From: Calliphora vicina
Lineage: Eukaryota; Arthropoda; Insecta; Diptera; Calliphoridae
NCBI RefSeq assembly: GCF_958450345.1
Contig: NC_088780.1
Location: 172,130,726-172,194,725 of the forward strand
Length of the DNA: 64,000 nt
Direction of reading: 5' to 3'
Positions within the stretch are counted from its first letter, which is position 1. Every line of letters starts with the position of its first letter. The translations under genes and the position numbers were made by a program. Below the pieces are notes generated by a model, which ran no database searches, was not told where the DNA came from, and saw only the letters and a list, made by a program, of their open reading frames with translations. Shown piece after piece: positions 11,716-22,440 of the stretch.

Positions 11716-12224
11716 CAGTGAGTGTCACTCAAAATCGTACAACATATTTTTTTTAAATATTATGAAATTATACAGGCAATAATAGGTGATTATATAAAAA
11801 ATTAAAAGTCATTTTATTAATTGGAACAAAAAATATGTATTTCAACAAAAAAGTTAAGAAAACCTCAATTCGTTAAAAAAATATTGATGAAAATTAAAGA
11901 ACATCACAAAATTCATATTTCACTTAAATTCGTACAATTATAATTAAAACTTTAAAAATTAAAAAAAATGTTAATATTAAATAATCCTAATACTTTGTAG
12001 GGTATCATTTGGTATTTTTTAGTGCCTTTACGATTTTAAATGAAGCGTTGATATTCTGGGCACTGACAGTCTTACCCAAATTTTTTAGTTGTGGATAAGG
12101 GCAATTAAAATTATACCCAATTTTCTGATAGGTAATAGCACAATATAAAAATAGCATTTTAAAATATTTCCAAAACATCAACTTTCTAAAACTAATGAAT
12201 AAAATTTGAATACGACATTCACTG
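11716..12224. mobile_element. Tc1/mariner-type MITE, TA target
   Basis: Ends CAGTGAGTGTCACTC (left) and GAATACGACATTCACTG (right) are imperfect inverted repeats, flanked on both sides by TA. The element is 509 bp and non-coding. It abuts the Tc1 relic directly. Confidence 0.7.
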
Positions 12225-12236
12225 TATGTATATAAA

Positions 12237-12310
12237 ATATTCTTTCTAATATATAAAAATCTCGTATTACAAAAAAATATTCTTTCTAATATATAAAAAT
12301 CTCGTATTTC
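12237..12310. repeat. Two-copy tandem duplication, 40-bp period
   Basis: TATTCTTTCTAATATATAAA followed by AATCTCGTAT is present twice, 40 bases apart. The motif resembles AT-rich Helitron-like starts. Confidence 0.8.
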
Positions 12311-12350
12311 AATGTTTGTGTTTGAACTTTTTATGAAATTTTGTATGTAT

Positions 12351-12556
12351 GTCTAATTTTACACAGGGCAAGTTTTCTTGCGCAAGTCTAGATTTTATAG
12401 GAGAGGGAGGCAAGAAGAAAGAAGAGGGATACACACTTGCTTGTACTATGGCGTCTATTAGGTTTTGACATACAAAATTGAACACAGACTTGCTGTCTTA
12501 GACACACGAGCAAGTTTAAAAGAAAATCCAAGAAACTTGCCCTGTGTAAAAGCAGA
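12351..12556. mobile_element. MITE with TTTTACACAGGGCAAG termini (family Q, copy 1)
   Basis: TTTTACACAGGGCAAGTTTT on the left pairs with CTTGCCCTGTGTAAAAGCAG on the right. A second, inverted copy of the family lies at 31959-32206 and shares CTTGCGCAAGTCTAGA and the CTATTAGG region. Confidence 0.8.
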
Positions 12557-13088
12557 ATATGTTAGGTAGGTATTCGAATAGGTCGTAATGTATATTTCTA
12601 GAAAAATTGTTTCCATTTTTTTTTACCAAAAACTTTGTTTTATTTTTCATCCACAAATACATACATATAACCCCAAAATATTTCTATTCATTTGTTCAAA
12701 AACAAACATTTCCACACATTTGCTACCATTTTTCAAACAGTACTTTTTGAACTTTATCTCACTTCAACTCTCAACTATAACAGATAAAAAAAACTACACG
12801 TGTTTAATGCCGACAATTTTTAATTTTTTCTGTTTTTATTATTTTATGCAATAATTTAAATAAAACAATTTCTCTTAACAATATATTTTCTATTGTTTGT
12901 AAAATCTTTTCTTTAATCAATATTATACAGGGATAATTTTTCGAAAAGTATGCCCAGTGTAGTGTATACATACTTAGAAGGAATATAATAGTGGTAGATT
13001 GATGTTAAATTAAAACAAATGTTATTAGTATGCATAAAGAATTACTTTACATTTACATTTTTAAGTGTAAAATTCAAATAAAACATAA
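12557..13088. other. AT-rich spacer, nothing supported
   Basis: An 88-residue frame at 12588-12854 is Phe/Ile/Lys-rich, has no domain and is probably chance. Confidence 0.45.
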
Positions 13089-13343
13089 TTGGGGGATTCA
13101 AACGGTCTGCTATTAGGTCGTATTGTCATAATGTCGTAAAATATTTTTTTAGTTTAAACAAATTCTTGTTGTGCTGCAAACAAAAAAGTGTTATTTTATG
13201 ACAAACCAATAAACACAGTTCAAAAAGTCTTATTAGTTTATAACTTTTTTGTTTGAAACCCAACAAAAAGTTGTTTAAACTAAAAAAATATTTTACGACA
13301 TTATGACAATACGACCTAATAGCAGACCGTTTGAATCCCCCAA
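13089..13343. mobile_element. MITE with long, nearly perfect TIRs
   Basis: TTGGGGGATTCAAACGGTCT on the left is matched by its complement on the right. Pairing continues for about 70 bp per arm with almost no mismatches. A possible 4-bp target duplication ATAA flanks the element if the TT/AA is counted as element sequence. The high arm identity suggests a recent insertion. Confidence 0.88.
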
Positions 13344-13871
13344 ATAAATACTTAGTATTAGTACATAGTTATGATTTAAAATGCATTGAAAAATATACAT
13401 TAGTAAATAGAAAAACAATATTTTATAATAAAATGTACAATAGTTAAAAGTTAAATAGAAAATGCTACCATTTTACATGTCATAAAAATATAAGCATTAG
13501 CTATTTTTCTAATTGAAGTTAATATTTGTTTTAAGAACTCTGAAGATAACTTTAAAAAAACCATTATCGTAATTATTATAATTATAATTTATTAAAAGTA
13601 GTTTGTTGTTTGCATATAAATGAGATCATTTGAAAGTTCACTTCAAATGTATAAAATTTGAATTCCTGTAAACTATTAGTAATTTGTTTTTAGTTAAAAC
13701 AAACAATTGCAATTTTTAGTGAGTAGGGAAAATGTCATTGAAATAACGTCCCAGCGCATATGTTTCCTCTTGTTTTTTTTTTTTCAATAAAATTATTTTA
13801 TAATTTTATATATCCTCCTACTCAGATTTACGCAAAATATTTTGGAGTCTTAAATAAAAAGGAGTAGATGT
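13344..13871. other. Presumed 3' flank of the CDK-inhibitor gene
   Basis: AT-rich sequence just downstream of the terminal exon. I see no clear AATAAA on the minus strand close to the stop codon. Confidence 0.4.
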
Positions 13872-14185
13872 TCACGATACATTTTGAGTTGATACCACAA
13901 GTTGTAATGAATATGTTGTACAATTGTCGTTGCAGCTAATAGTTGTGCTCTTATTTGCTTCGATTTCATCATGTTCCTGTTTGTTAACTTCGTTACAGGT
14001 TCGCAATTCAAATCCATTTTCATTAATATTACATTCTTTCTGTAGAGATTTTTCTGGTTTAGGTAACTGTAATATTTCGAGATTTCGATGAGAGTTTTGA
14101 CTGTTTTCCAAACATATTATTTTACCATTACAGTCTTTTCCATTTTTCGTCACACATACTTTATTTTTGCGTATGTTAAAGCTTT
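13872..14185 (-). CDS. Terminal coding exon, probably the last exon of the dacapo-like gene
   Basis: A splice acceptor (TTTATTTTTAG) is followed by an open frame reading SFNIRKNKVCVTKNGKDCNG and ending STQNVS then TGA. The exon enters in phase 1, exactly the phase in which the CDI exon (30668-31247) leaves. Joining the two gives 298 codons with no remainder, and the joint would read LLK-E-SFNIRKNKV. A short basic C-terminal segment at that place would suit a p21/p27 protein. The link is inferred from strand, phase and the lack of another host exon between them. The exon has no recognisable domain of its own and could belong to another gene. Confidence 0.55.
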
Positions 14186-14274
14186 CTAAAAATAAATAAA
14201 TTATGATATTAAATTAATTATTTATCTATCAATATTCATATCTATGTATATTAATTTTAAAAAAGTAGTATTTA

Positions 14275-14593
14275 TCTATATATATATAAATGAAATGGTC
14301 CATGTATGTAATGTCATCACGTGAGAACGGCTGGAGCGATTTGGCTGATTTTTTTTTATTCGACTTATTCGATATTTAGGAGATGGTTTGTAAAGAAAAA
14401 ATTCAAAAATTCCGGGTAAAACTCGGAAATTCTTTTTTTTGTGAATCCAGTCAACTGTAATAAAAAGATCCCTAAAGTATGCAGTACAAATTTAGATATT
14501 TGCATATAAATAAGAACAGGCTGGTGTGCGTGGGTTGGAGAAACTTGAAGAACTAAAACTAGAAAATGCTACCGGGCGAAGCCGGTAGCATTG
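14275..14593 (+). mobile_element. Helitron-like non-autonomous element
   Basis: It starts TCTATATATATATAAATGAA and continues with CACGTGAGAACGGCTGGAGC. It ends near a GC-rich hairpin GCTACCGGGCGAAGCCGGTAGC-like stem at about 14567-14591. An AT-rich TC start plus a 3' hairpin is the Helitron pattern. I do not see a clean CTRR terminus, so the exact end is uncertain. Confidence 0.6.
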
Positions 14594-15386
14594 TAAATGT
14601 ATGTAAATTAAAATGTTATTAAAAATTTCCAAAAAAAAGTTAGATGTGGTAAATAATTTTTTGTGTCAACATGCGTTATCTTTTTTGTGAAGTTTTTGTT
14701 GTCGTCCATATATTCTTTGGAATAGAACATTGTTTATTCAAGCGTGTCCGTGAAATAATTTATATGTGGGGAAGGGTAATAATGTGTACTATAATTTTTT
14801 GGAGTTTGCTTAAAAAGTATTTACTTTTAAAGTGTTTTTTATCTTATGTTGTATTATTAGCCGATATCTAAATAAATCACATTAAAAACTGACAGATGGC
14901 ATAAATGAAATCAAAATAATTTAATTCTAAAATGCAATATATCTTATCATTTTCCTACATACACATTGAATATTTTGAGAAGAAAATATAAATAATGCAA
15001 AATTTTAAAAACAAATTATATGTAAGATTCAGTAGTTGCTTTAAAATCATAATTGTAGCATACCGAATTTTAATAACTCAAGTAATAAACCTGTTTCAAT
15101 AAGAAAATATTATTATTTTTGTACAAAACTTTGCATACGGTAATTTTACTTAAAAAACGGTATTTTTTAGGGCTGTACGGTAATCGAAATTAAAAAGTTA
15201 ACATCACTGTACGTAAACAGCACAAACACCCAACAACAACATTCTACAATGTGGAATGAAATGAGAATTACAAATCAAAGACACGCGTTCATAAGTTGTA
15301 TGTATTTGAGTGCGTTTGGTTTATTTTTTTTTTATTTTTGTTGTTATTTTTTTTTCAACATACAATTGTGCATGAGTAAAGACGTA
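14594..15386. other. Intron spacer, nothing recognised
   Basis: AT-rich sequence. A 66-residue frame at 14671-14871 has no domain support. Confidence 0.45.
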
Positions 15387-17040
15387 CACAACTGCTCAAA
15401 ATAATAGATACACCTAATTGGAAAAAATTTAAATGGCGGTAACATTGAAAATTTCCTCGCAAGCGTTAAGAATACATCATATTATTAAAATTTCTATCTG
15501 GCAATGTCATGTCAGTCAAAAATCTGGCAACTATTTGCTTTCATGTTGATTTTTAAAAACGAATTTATTTGAATTACAAAAAAATTATTTGCTCATAAAA
15601 ATAGATACACATCAGTAATTTGTAATTTGTTTATATACAATTTTTTTTTTGTGCAATTTTTTGTTCCTATTTACGTGAAACAGTAAGTATAATTTAAATT
15701 TTAGCAACAATTTTATAAAAAATAGGACTCTTTTGAAGAAAATGGGACGAAATCATCATTGTACCGAAGATGAGAAAAAAATTGTTCAAACGATGAGAAA
15801 TCAAGGAAAATCATTACGGGAAATAGCAAAGAGCATAGGAAGATCTTTACATTTTGTCCAAAATGCTTTATCTAAAAAACAAAAAAGAGAAACTCGCGGT
15901 AGACCAAAGAAAACCAGTCCAGAAACAGATAGGCGGATGGTTCTTATGGTTAAAAAAGACCCTTTCATATCATCGAAAGCTATTTCTGCGGAGCTATGTA
16001 ACGAAATCAGTCCACAAACAGTTCGTCGTCGTCTTTTACAAGCTAAATTGCCGGGAAGAATTGCCAGAAAAGTGCCACTAATGCGCCAAAAAAATATCAA
16101 GACAAGATTAGAATTTGCTAAAGAGCACTTACAATGGTCCGGGTGTGAAGGCGAAAAAAAATGGAGAAATATTTTATGGAGCGACGAAACAAAAATAAAT
16201 TTGTTTGGAAACGACTGCCAAAGAAATGTACGCCGACCAAAAGGAAAAGAATTCCACGTTAAATTTACAAAAAAGACGGTAAAACATGGCGGGGGAAACA
16301 TAATGGTTTGGGGTTGCTTTTCATGGAATGGTGTTGGTCCGATATTCCGAATAGAAGATACCATGAATGCTAGTGGGTATAGAGACATATTGGAAAACGT
16401 AATGCTTCCATATGCATCGGAAAATATGCCATTAATATGGACATTCCAGCAGGACAACGACCCAAAACATAGTTCAAGATTAGTTAAAAACTGGTTCTTG
16501 GAGAATAACGTACCTGTTTTAAGCTGGCCCAGCCAATCCCCTGATTTAAACCCAATAGAAATCTTGTGGACTGAATTAAAGATAAGGCTTTCGAAGGAAG
16601 TTTTCAAAAATAAAGACGATTTATGGGAGAAAACGCAAAAAATATGGTACGAGATTCCATTGGAGAAGTGTCAGAACTTGATATCCAGTATGCCCAGAAG
16701 AGTGGAGAAAGCTTTACAAAACAAAGGTGGATATACTGGATACTAGCTTTACTTTAATAATAAACTAATTTTTTTAAGATAAAATTTATTAGCTTTTGTT
16801 TAATAAGAATTTTTAAAAATGTATCTATTATTATGAGCACCAAATTTTTCGAAATTTAAGAAATTTAATTTACTTTATAATATTTATTATTAATTATGAA
16901 ATATTTTGTTTTTGTTTTTTACTCTCCTTTTAACTATAAATAAAAATCGACTGAATTTTTTTTATAATTTTACAATATACCATTATTTTTTTTCGTTTTT
17001 AAAAAAAAAATTTTGGTGTATCTATTATTTTGAGCAGATG
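15387..17040 (+). mobile_element. Complete Tc1-like transposon with IR/DR ends
   Basis: The 1654-bp element is flanked by TA on both sides (15385-15386 and 17041-17042). Outer inverted repeats carry CTGCTCAAAATAATAGATAC on the left and the complement on the right. Each end also has an inner copy in direct orientation: GCTCATAAAAATAGATACAC at about 15591-15611, and TGTATCTATTATTATGAGCA at about 16819-16838. Two transposase-binding repeats per end is the IR/DR layout of Tc1 elements such as Sleeping Beauty and Minos. The transposase frame is uninterrupted, so this copy may be young or still active. Confidence 0.93.
15742..16746 (+). CDS. Tc1-like transposase, DD34E, open full length
   Basis: The enzyme cuts and pastes the surrounding element at TA sites. 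The frame is open from a TTG at 15733, but the first ATG is at 15742, giving 334 residues, the usual Tc1 size. In order: a first helix-turn-helix (about 8-45; GKSLREIAKSIGRS), a GRPKK linker near 53-57 resembling the GRPR hook, a second helix-turn-helix (about 75-100) ending VRRRLLQAK, then the catalytic domain. Catalytic residues are D148 (LWSDETK), D238 (FQQDNDPKH) and E273 (SPDLNPIE). The last two are separated by 34 residues, the Tc1 signature. HGGGNIMVWGCF is the glycine-rich box. No stop or frameshift is present. Confidence 0.96.
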   Translation: MGRNHHCTEDEKKIVQTMRNQGKSLREIAKSIGRSLHFVQNALSKKQKRETRGRPKKTSPETDRRMVLMVKKDPFISSKAISAELCNEISPQTVRRRLLQAKLPGRIARKVPLMRQKNIKTRLEFAKEHLQWSGCEGEKKWRNILWSDETKINLFGNDCQRNVRRPKGKEFHVKFTKKTVKHGGGNIMVWGCFSWNGVGPIFRIEDTMNASGYRDILENVMLPYASENMPLIWTFQQDNDPKHSSRLVKNWFLENNVPVLSWPSQSPDLNPIEILWTELKIRLSKEVFKNKDDLWEKTQKIWYEIPLEKCQNLISSMPRRVEKALQNKGGYTGY

Positions 17041-17042
17041 TA

Positions 17043-17565
17043 CAGTGGTGGCCAGGAATTTAAGACAAAAATTGTTTGCTAAATTCCACGTGATTGTCAA
17101 TTATTTTTTCAAATATTTCCACAAATATGTATGCATGAGGACTGTTTTAACACACAAGTGTGTTTTATTCGACTGTGTCAATTCATACATATTCACCACG
17201 AACACATAAAATTTTTCTAAAACTTGACCAAAAATTTTTTTTTTAAATAAACATATTTTCTCACATTTATATCATTATATTTTTATTATTATAAAATATT
17301 CGGACCAAATTTCGTATTTCTAGTTCCATTAGTTTCGGTCATATCATGTTATTAACAGCGGATGTTCGCTGAGGTGGGTCAACGTATTTCCACATATCTT
17401 TGTCCATATATGTTTTACCGATTTGTCCAAACATTTTTCAGAAACTAGAAACATTAATAATAAATTTCATACCCTTAGAGGTCCTTTTATTTTGGTTCTA
17501 TCGCACTTAAAATTCAGTTGATGAAAAAAATTCAAGTATTTGTCTTAAATTGGTGGCCACCACTG
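17043..17565. mobile_element. Tc1/mariner-type MITE, TA target
   Basis: CAGTGGTGGCCAGGAATTTA on the left pairs with TAAATTGGTGGCCACCACTG on the right. TA flanks both sides. The left TA (17041-17042) is the same one that bounds the right end of the Tc1 element, so the two elements share a target dinucleotide. Confidence 0.85.
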
Positions 17566-17689
17566 TATATTGCAAGAGAACAATTAAGTGTTTTGTTAAA
17601 TATACTAGAACTTGAGAAAAAATTGTTTTTTAATATGTAAATAAAACGTTTTAAATGTAAAAACAAGTTGTACACTTTTTTTTGACGCT

Positions 17690-18980
17690 GACTGTATGTA
17701 CATTGCCCACTTTCAGCGTACAGCATCCTAAATTTATCAAGAACACAAAAAACAACAACAACGCCAAACGAAACAAAACACCAAAAAAAAAAAGAAAAAC
17801 AAAATACGCAAGGCAATGAAACCAACACACATCCAAACATACGTTTAATTGTATAAAAAACAACAACAACGCCAAAAGAAACAAAAGAAAAACAAAATAC
17901 GCAAAGCATATGCATAAGCAAGTAGTCAATGTATCCCTTAAAGACAGTAATTGCCACAAATGTCTTATCACTTGGCTGACTCCATTTTATATATTTTGGA
18001 CATTTGACACGTGTGTGCACTTTGTAGTGCAGAGAGAAGACAATTGGTTACTTTATGCATCCCAAGTAATCTAGCTGAAGACAATTGTCACTTAAGTGTC
18101 TCTAAGTAATCTAGAGTGTAGTCACAAATGTTTTGTGTGTAATTCGTACAAACTGGTTTTGTTACAAATTGTGTTAATATAATTCTCATACAGTTTATTT
18201 TTATTTTTGCTTAAGTATACCGATATCCCATGTAAAATAGCATGAACTCAATAGTCACTTTACTGCCTCTTAGTAACCTATGGTGAAGTCACTTCAAACA
18301 TTTTTTTGTACTGCACTTTATTTTACCCACCAGAAAAGTTGACTACTTTCGATCAGCTATCTGATAGTCACATTGTAATCAAAAGGGTCAATTGACCCCC
18401 TGCCTAGGACATGCCCGTGTTAAAATGACTAGTCACGTGGCTATTGAAGTAACTAGCTCCCACCCTAAATGATGGGTAAACTCACTAGTTCGGTACTGTC
18501 TCCTAGAACTGCTGGGATGCACATCCAAACATACGATTTGTTGCTTTTTTGTCAAAAAAACCAACACACAACCAAACAAACGTTTAGTTGTATAAAAAAC
18601 AACAACAACGCCAAAAGAAACAAAACACAAAAAAAAAACAAAATACGCAAAGCATGCACATCCAAACATACGTTTTGTTGCTTTTTTGTCAAAGCATGCA
18701 ATACAATGTGTTTTTTGATGAAATTTTCAGAGGTTGTCTCGGATTTTTGCTCATATCTCCGTTATTTATGGACGGATTTTGCTGATTTTAAATAGCAAAA
18801 TTCTCGAAAGTATGTCTGACAGAATTGTTGAAGATTTGAATCCCGGAGATATCTGGGGCCTTCAGAAAATTGATTTCAACAGACAGACGGACATGGCTTA
18901 ATCGACTCCGCTATCTATAAGGATCCAGAATATATATACTTTATATGGTCTCACGAAGGTGAGAAGGGTATATATAAGTT
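17690..18980 (-). mobile_element. DINE-1/mini-me-like element (copy D), 3'-truncated and interrupted
   Basis: Read on the minus strand, it has the GAGAAGGG foldback (partly rearranged at 18945-18975), the GGATCCTTATAGATAGCGGA core (18905-18925), a very short GTCT tract, the AAATCAGCAAAATCCG segment and the GTTTTGTTTCTTTTGG-type repeats shared with copy C. Another element (17915-18513) is inserted within those repeats. The 3' hairpin end is missing at the left boundary. Confidence 0.8.
17915..18513. mobile_element. Non-autonomous element E, copy 1 (nested)
   Basis: This block interrupts copy D between GCAAAGCAT and ATGCACATCC. It runs from AGCAAGTAGTCAATGTATCC to CTCCTAGAACTGCTGGG. An inverted, diverged copy lies at 35225-35865, which confirms it as a mobile unit. 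It is non-coding. The ends are only weakly inverted (AGCAAGTAGTC versus AGCAGTTCT). Confidence 0.75.
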
Positions 18981-18993
18981 TCACTATGGCGTC

Positions 18994-19403
18994 CAAGGTG
19001 CCATCGGCAGCACAGCTGATTATAGAAATAGCACGCACAAATGTCAAACTACATATATAAAAAATATCCGACCGTATGTCAAACTCTATATATAAAAAAT
19101 AAGTGAATTCGCCTGTATTTATTTCAATTCGCCACTGCTGTCACCTTGTTAAATACGCCCAAAGTAAATTAATAAAGTAGCGACAGTACTACAACAAATA
19201 CAACATTTACAAAAACCACAAGCAATTTTGTTTTTGGTTTAAGGTCTGAGCTGTCAAAGTTGCCTGTTGTTGTTTTTGCTTTTGGGCTTGTTGTATTTTT
19301 CGCCACAACAACCACAAGTGAATTGACAGTTCAGACCAAAGTAAAAAAAATAGTCAGCTGTTCTACTGAGTCTACTTTATTAATTTACTTTGAATACGCC
19401 TTG
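18994..19403. mobile_element. CAAGG-type MITE (family I) carrying a nested family J element
   Basis: It runs from CAAGGTGCCATCGGCAGC to GTTAAATACGCCTTG and contains the family markers AATCAGCTG, TATATATAAAAAAT and GAATTCGCCTGTATTTATTT. The flanks ATGGCGTC and ATGGCTTC form a 7-of-8 target duplication. The element at 19160-19392 is inserted in it. Confidence 0.85.
19160..19392. mobile_element. CAAAGT-type MITE (family J, copy 1)
   Basis: CAAAGTAAATTAATAAAGTA on the left pairs with its complement on the right. The element is 233 bp. Exact 8-bp duplications AATACGCC flank it (19152-19159 and 19393-19400), placing the insertion inside the older family I element. Eight-base duplications suit hAT- or P-type transposases. 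Confidence 0.95.
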
Positions 19404-19442
19404 ATGGCTTCTATCAAGGTATATTAATTATAAGGTAGTGTC

Positions 19443-19705
19443 CAAGGCGAATCTAATAAGGTGACCTCACGAGAACAGCTGATTACAGAACTAGCACGCG
19501 ATAATGTCAAACTGCATATATAACAAATATTCGCCGGAACGCCATTATGTCAATATTCGCCGATGACACTACCAAGGCGTATTTAACAAGGTGACAGCAG
19601 TGGCAAATTGAAATAAATACAGGCGAATTCACTTATTTTTTATATATAGAGTTTGACATACGGGTGAATATGTTTTATATATGTAGTTTGACATTTGCTT
19701 TTTGT
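19443..19705. mobile_element. Two partial family I MITEs
   Basis: The first starts CAAGGCGAATCTAATAAGGT (19443) and stops near 19571. The second starts CAAGGCGTATTTAACAAGGT (19573) and is cut off after GTAGTTTGACATTTG. Both share the family's TATATATAGAGTTTGACAT body. Confidence 0.75.
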
Positions 19706-20676
19706 TTTTGTGAAAAATTTGTCCAAATGTCAAAATCAGCTGTCATTTATAACAACAAATTGTAAACTAATTTTTTTGTAGTTATTTTCAAGTTTTATCT
19801 GAACCAAAAGAAGAAAATTATCAATAAAATCAAGTTTAAATTGGAATTGGTCATTGAACAACTTGTACTTCATATAATTCACATGATGTTGTAAAATTTC
19901 GATATTTGGATGTTGTTTTAAGTAGAAAAAAAATACAATATAATTTTTGTATGTACATATGTACTCCCGGCCTTTGGCCGATTTTTATACATTATTGTGC
20001 AAAAACAAAAATTTCACAAACTAAAAACTAACGACTATATGCATAAAAAACCTTATTGTAGATTTAAAACACAATTTTGTTAACGAACACTTTAGCTTTA
20101 AAAACCATTTATAAAAGTATTGTATTCATAAAAGTTTGATAAAGGTACAATAACTAATGTACTGATTTTTGTCTAAGCTGGCAATGCTTCTCATTTATTT
20201 CCCCTTTTTTGACGTTAGTGTTGTTTTCAATTAGGATAAAATATTCGTTAATTTTCTTTTTTTCATTAATTGTTTTTAGTAATAATAAATTTTTGAAGAT
20301 AACAACTAATTTTTAGATAAAAAAATGTATATCTGATTCTAGTAAATTTATATTAAGCTAAAATGTATTGATGTACAAACTTTTTTATATAGTTCATTTC
20401 AATTATTATTTAAAGTATTCGAATGACGAATATTCTGTGATAAAATAACATCACTGTTTTATAATTTGTTTTATTAATTTATTTTTATTGACATTTTGTT
20501 AAATTTTAACAAAATTTAATGAATTTCTATGTGGAAACACATAGTTTTAATTCCGGAGTGGGTATATTAGATTCTGTGGACCTTCTTCCACAATGTTTAC
20601 ACATTTTATTACTATATAGCGTTGCAGGTTAAAAGTAAATGACAAAAATGCCAATCAAACTCACTTGTGAACCTCA
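19706..20676. other. Intron spacer, AT-rich
   Basis: No supported frame. Weak inverted similarity exists between about 20040-20150 and 23020-23120, on either side of the next Tc1 element. That element may therefore sit in an older inverted-repeat transposon, but the match is too loose to call. Confidence 0.4.
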
Positions 20677-20979
20677 TACAGTGCCGAACTTAAGTATTGG
20701 CACAGGATGCTCATTGTACTTTAAGGTCTATTTAGAGGCAGTATTGTAGAGATTTTTAATAAAAAAAAATATTTCAGATACAGTCTATCTGTTGAATTTC
20801 CTATAAAATATTACCTACTTCATTCCAACAATTTAATACCACTATTTATGAATAACAAAACAACATAAAAAATACTTCATTTCAATGAACAAAATTATGG
20901 GCACACTTCATTAAAAGCTAAAAAAACATTTGATTTAGGAAGCAACATTGCAAAATTTAGTATATAGTTGCAAGTGATT

Positions 20980-22440
20980 TTTGCTTTATAACTGCCTCGA
21001 GTAGCTTAGGCATGAATCCACCAACTTGTTTGTGATATCTGACCCAATACTTTGCCATTCTTCAACTAATTCCTTTTTCACTCGCTTATCTAGCTCTTCC
21101 CCCAGATGCTCTATTGGGTTGAGATCCGGAGATTGTGGAGGGTGTGGTAGGGCATGCGAAATATTGTATGAAAGCCACATACGTACAGTATAGGCCGAAT
21201 TTTTGGGGTCATTGTCATTTTGAAAAGTGAAAGAAAATGGTAAAATTAACTTTTCGGCACTTTTTCTGAGGTGTATTCATATACAGTACGGGCTCGATTT
21301 GCGCAACCGAAAGGAAATCGAGGTTGTTGCGATATTAGAAATGTTGCAATAAGCAACCACTATATATGCTATTATTTTTTATTCTTTTTTTAACAAAAAC
21401 ATGCAACTTAATTAACAAAAAGTAATTAATTCATATATTAAACAAAACAAAGTACAAATAAATCGTGTAAATAAATCTTTTAATAAAAAATAACTGAATA
21501 AACAGCCAACATTTTTTATGAGAGCAGTGTCGTCGTGAAAGTATTTTTTAGGTGCCTATGATTTGGCAAATAGTTTTGAATTACGCTTCTGATTAAAAAA
21601 CAACCAGAATAAATAGAGAAGAGAATAACTTCTGAATAATATTACATATGAAAAAAAATAAAGTTGCACTTATCGTGTCTGTTTTTTGAAAAAAGTTGCA
21701 GTTATAAAGACTCTAATGTTAAAAAATAGGCTGTTGCGCTAATCGGTCAGTTGCAATAATAGGTAGTTGCACAAATCGAGCCCGTACTGTATTTCACTTT
21801 GTCCATTATTTCGTCAATGAACACCAGCTCTCCTACCCCTGCAGCGGACATACAACCCCACACAATTACCTCTCCAGCACCATGTTTTACTGTTGAAGCA
21901 ATATTTTGTTTTTCCAGCTCTTTATTGGGTTTTCTCCATACCATTTGACGCCCATCAGAGCGAAAATTATTAATTTTGCTTTCATCAGAGAGTAGCACTA
22001 GGTGCTAAAAATCATGTGGCTTACGTAAATTTCTAAACGGCATATTCTAAACGCTTCTTTTGGCTCACAGATGAAATAAATGGTTTACGTCTAGCAATAC
22101 GACAACTATAGTTTGTCTTCTGGAGCATTCTTCTGGCTATTGCTGCGTGAACTTCTTTCCCAAACTCTTCTTTAATCTCTGCAGCAACCTCTGTTAAAGA
22201 TATTTTTGGACATAACATGACCTTTTTGATTATATGGCTGCATTTACGCTCACTTTAGTATCTAGGACGACCTGTATGTTTAGCACTTTCAATTGTTGAT
22301 GCTCCCTTAAAACGTTGCGCGATAATCCGAATTGTAAAACGGCTCCTTTCCATAATCTCTACAATCTCAGCATACGATTTTCCTTGATTGTGCAAGTGAA
22401 AAATGATTTTGCGCTCAGATTCTGTTGTTTCCATTTTTTT
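20980..22440 (-). pseudogene. Broken Tc1-like transposase
   Basis: Fragments appear in order on the minus strand. At 22440-22255 is a helix-turn-helix with METTESERKIIFHLHNQGKS and a GRPRY hook. At 22218-22033 is the second DNA-binding segment, with ARRMLQKTNY. At 21998-21792 are LLSDESKINNF (first Asp) and VKHGAGEVIVWGCMSAAGVG. After the MITE, 21283-20990 carries FQNDNDPKNSA (second Asp) and SPDLNPIEHLGEEL (Glu). Frameshifts between fragments and the MITE make it non-functional. Confidence 0.93.
21284..21789. mobile_element. MITE with CAGTACGGGCTCGATTTG termini (copy 1)
   Basis: The element is 506 bp, flanked by TA on both sides and inserted in the Tc1 transposase. CAGTACGGGCTCGATTTGCG on the left pairs with GCACAAATCGAGCCCGTACTG-type sequence at 21768-21789. 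A second copy is at 29177-29706. TA target and CAG start suit a pogo/Tc1-mariner MITE. Confidence 0.93.

Noticed and set aside
13872..14153. A stand-alone 93-residue gene
   Set aside because: Its apparent start is a GTG. The frame extends upstream to a splice acceptor, so it is an exon rather than a complete gene.
15801..16607. 268-residue minus-strand frame
   Set aside because: It lies opposite the Tc1 transposase, which has all family motifs on the plus strand; this is a shadow frame.
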